A DNA stretch of 64,000 nucleotides from Lactifluus volemus (lineage: Eukaryota; Basidiomycota; Agaricomycetes; Russulales; Russulaceae), in the NCBI GenBank assembly GCA_022376515.1, contig WTXI01000003.1, positions 558,001-622,000 on the forward strand. The letters are read 5' to 3'. A model generated the notes under the pieces. That model had not been told where the DNA came from, made no database searches, and was given only the letters and a program-made list of their open reading frames with translations. Numbering within the stretch: position 1 is the stretch's first letter; each line of letters begins with the position of its first letter. Made by a program: the position numbers and the translations under genes. Below, piece after piece: positions 61,972 to 64,000 of the stretch.

Positions 61972-64000
61972 CTATTTATATAAATTGTAAACATATACTC
62001 TAGCCCAATTTGATCCATGCACAAAGTTTGCTAGTTCAAGCCAAGCTTCGTTTTTGCCTGCAATCCAAACAGTGTTAGATCTGTGAAAATATGGCCTGTA
62101 AATCTGGGGAATCCATAAAAGAAGCTCCCCATCGTCCCCGCACATCCACCCATCGCTATCAATCAGGAATTTGTTCATGATATGGATGTTCTCGATGTCT
62201 CCTACTCCGAGGTCATGCTTCTCCACGTGATCTGTGCGATCTTGTGAGGCCGTAATGCGCCACTTGTCCAGGGAGAATGCCACAGAGTCGATGGATTTAG
62301 TGTGTTCAGGAAGCGGTCTTGCTTCCAATGGGACATCCCATACACGAATTGTGCAATCTCCGGAGGCCGATGCAATGCGCCGCCCGTCTGGGGAAAATGC
62401 GACCGATAAGACCAAATCGGTGTGTCCAGCAAATGGGCCCGCTACAATCTCTCCTGTTATGGCATCCCACACCAAAATCGTGCGATCACAAGAGGCTGAC
62501 GCAATGCGCCGCCCGTCTGGCGAAAATGCAACCGAGTGGACCTCATGGGTGTGTCCGGTTAATGGGCCTGCAAGAATCATTCCTGTTGTGGCACTCCACA
62601 CACAAATCGTGTGGTCTCGTGAGGCTGACGCAATGCGTTGTCCATCTGATGAAAATGCAACAGATAGGATCCAACCGGTATGTCCAATAAAGGGGCGAAC
62701 TAGAAGATCTCCCGTTGCGACAGACCACATACGAATCGTACGATCATCTGATGCCGACACAATGCGCTTCCCGTCCGGAGAGAAGACAACAGATCTGACC
62801 AGACCGGTATGTCCAGTAATCGGGCCCGCTAAGACTTGTCCTGTTGTGGTATCCCAAACACAAACCAAGCGATCACCGCCTGAGACGATGCGCCGCCCAT
62901 CGGGCAAGAAAACAACTGAGTTGACTTCAATGGTGTGTCCAGTAAATAGGCCCACGACCTCCCCTGTTGTAGCATCCCACACGCGAATCGTTTTATCTCG
63001 TGAAGCCGAGGCAATGCGTTGTCCATCTGGTGAGAATGCTACAAAGTTGACCCGTCCTGTGTGTCCAGTAAATGGACCGGCTACGACCTCTCCTGTTGCA
63101 GCATCCCACACACAAATTGTTTGATCAAATGAGGCCGAGGCGATGCGCTTCCCGTCCGACGAAAATGCAACAGAATGGACCCAATTGGTGTGACCAGTAA
63201 ATGGGCCTGCTGCTATTACTTCTCCTATTGGGATACCCCACACACGAATCGTGAGATCGATCGAGGAAGATGTGATGCGCTGCATGTCCGGAGAAAATGC
63301 AACAGAAAAGACCTTATCGGTGTGGCCAATAAGCGGGCCCGCCACAACCTTCCCCGTTGTGGCATCCCACACACGGATCGTGCAATCGTTCGAGGCTGAG
63401 GCAATGAGCTGCCCATCTGGCGAGTACGCAACGTCGTTGACAGTATCGGTGTGTCCAGTAAATGGGCCTGCGATGGTCTCTCCTGTTGTAGCATTCCATA
63501 CACGAATTGTGCAATCTGCGGAGCCCGAGGCTATGCGCTGGCCGTCTGGGGAGAATGAAATGGATGTGACCTTATTGATGTGTCCAATGAACGTGTCCAC
63601 GATGACCTCCCCTGTTGCAGCATCCCATACACGAACCATATGATCATCCGAGGCTGATGCGATGCGCTGGCCGTCCGGCGAGAATGCAACAGATCTGACG
63701 GAAAGGACATGTCCATAGAATGGGTACGCTAGAAGCTCTCCCGTTGCGGCATCCCACACGCGAATCGTACGATCGTCTGATCCCGATGCAATGCGCTTCC
63801 CGTCCGGCGAAAATGCAACAGATCTGACCCAATAGGTGTGTCCAATAAATGGGCCCGCTACGAGCTCTCCTGTTGTGGCGTCCCAAACGCGAATCGCGCC
63901 ATCGTCCGAGCCCGAGGCGATGCGTTGCCCGTCTGGCGAGAAAGCAATCGAGTTGACATCATTGGGGGGCCCAGTAAACGGGCCTGCTACGACCTCCCCC
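61972..64000 (-). CDS. NLR3: WD40 part of a third NACHT-WD40 gene (5' truncated by window)
   Basis: The minus-strand frame is open from the window edge to a stop at 61972. It holds 13 complete WD40 repeats plus the end of another, then the family tail (MNKFLIDSDGWMCGDDGELL, PYFHRSNTVWIAGKNE). The terminus differs: WARVYVYNLYK instead of WATVYxPK. Repeats are of the same HET-E-like type as in NLR1 and NLR2, but several deviate more (GPPNDVNSIAFSPDG; FYGHVLSVRS; SGGDRLVCVWDTTTG, which lacks one residue). The deletion in the linker after the ninth repeat (GEVVGLFTGHT instead of GEVVAGPFTGHT) is shared with the other two. The NACHT region must lie beyond 64000. Confidence 0.88.
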   Translation of the reverse strand, partial: GEVVAGPFTGPPNDVNSIAFSPDGQRIASGSDDGAIRVWDATTGELVAGPFIGHTYWVRSVAFSPDGKRIASGSDDRTIRVWDAATGELLAYPFYGHVLSVRSVAFSPDGQRIASASDDHMVRVWDAATGEVIVDTFIGHINKVTSISFSPDGQRIASGSADCTIRVWNATTGETIAGPFTGHTDTVNDVAYSPDGQLIASASNDCTIRVWDATTGKVVAGPLIGHTDKVFSVAFSPDMQRITSSSIDLTIRVWGIPIGEVIAAGPFTGHTNWVHSVAFSSDGKRIASASFDQTICVWDAATGEVVAGPFTGHTGRVNFVAFSPDGQRIASASRDKTIRVWDATTGEVVGLFTGHTIEVNSVVFLPDGRRIVSGGDRLVCVWDTTTGQVLAGPITGHTGLVRSVVFSPDGKRIVSASDDRTIRMWSVATGDLLVRPFIGHTGWILSVAFSSDGQRIASASRDHTICVWSATTGMILAGPLTGHTHEVHSVAFSPDGRRIASASCDRTILVWDAITGEIVAGPFAGHTDLVLSVAFSPDGRRIASASGDCTIRVWDVPLEARPLPEHTKSIDSVAFSLDKWRITASQDRTDHVEKHDLGVGDIENIHIMNKFLIDSDGWMCGDDGELLLWIPQIYRPYFHRSNTVWIAGKNEAWLELANFVHGSNWARVYVYNLYK

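Noticed and set aside
62234..63124. Long plus-strand frame (about 296 codons) opposite NLR3, and similar ones opposite NLR1 and NLR2
   Set aside because: They are antisense shadows of the WD40 repeats; periodic repeat composition keeps the opposite frame open, and the translations (repeats of CPVNGPATTSPV type) resemble no family.

Overview
This is a nuclear window from a filamentous basidiomycete. The genes are full of short introns (about 49-79 nt, with CTRAY-type branch sites), lie on both strands, and include typical Agaricomycete families: a Zn2Cys6 regulator, a CENP-B-type HTH protein, a probable DUF6534 seven-helix protein and NACHT-WD40 NLRs. A Cantharellales/Rhizoctonia-like fungus would fit, but that is inference; no rRNA or barcode is present.

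The first two thirds is mostly single-copy housekeeping sequence. It holds BZZ1 (F-BAR/C1/SH3, 1777-4957), the CAF1/POP2 deadenylase (7625-8916), a CENP-B-type HTH protein (11510-13689), a DUF2462 small basic protein divergent from complex I NDUFA9 (14915-16925), a Zn2Cys6 transcription factor with a 6-nt micro-exon (17994-20975), TOM22 with an apparent 1-nt frameshift (21283-21794), and a low-complexity gene with an unnamed C-terminal motif (about 22918-23658). Further along come a second gene with the same motif (33777-34658), two adjacent pre-rRNA processing factors UTP3/SAS10 and FCF2 (35477-38951), COQ5 (39180-40236), cullin-1 (43316-46044) and the DUF6534-like membrane protein (47843-49900).

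The accessory part is a duplicated module on the minus strand: a large NLR-type gene (C2-like N-terminus, helical region, NACHT ATPase, 14 near-identical WD40 repeats) next to a 1-acylglycerol-3-phosphate acyltransferase (AGPAT, PlsC family). NLR1+AGPAT1 fill about 24.65-33.4 kb. AGPAT2, NLR2, AGPAT3 and the 3' part of NLR3 form a cluster from 50.3 kb to the window end. Non-coding spacers, an interstitial telomere-like CCCTAA tract and a decayed plus-strand gene were copied too. Only AGPAT2 looks intact; AGPAT1 and AGPAT3 carry different frameshifts. The two visible NLR 5' ends are disrupted in the C2-like module, whereas their NACHT and WD40 exons are open.

My best candidate for an undescribed system is this linked pair: an NLR with a putative membrane-lipid-binding N-terminus beside an enzyme that makes phosphatidic acid. 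The linkage and duplication are seen directly; the functional coupling is a hypothesis. Splice sites were inferred by reading frame and family conservation, without transcript data.
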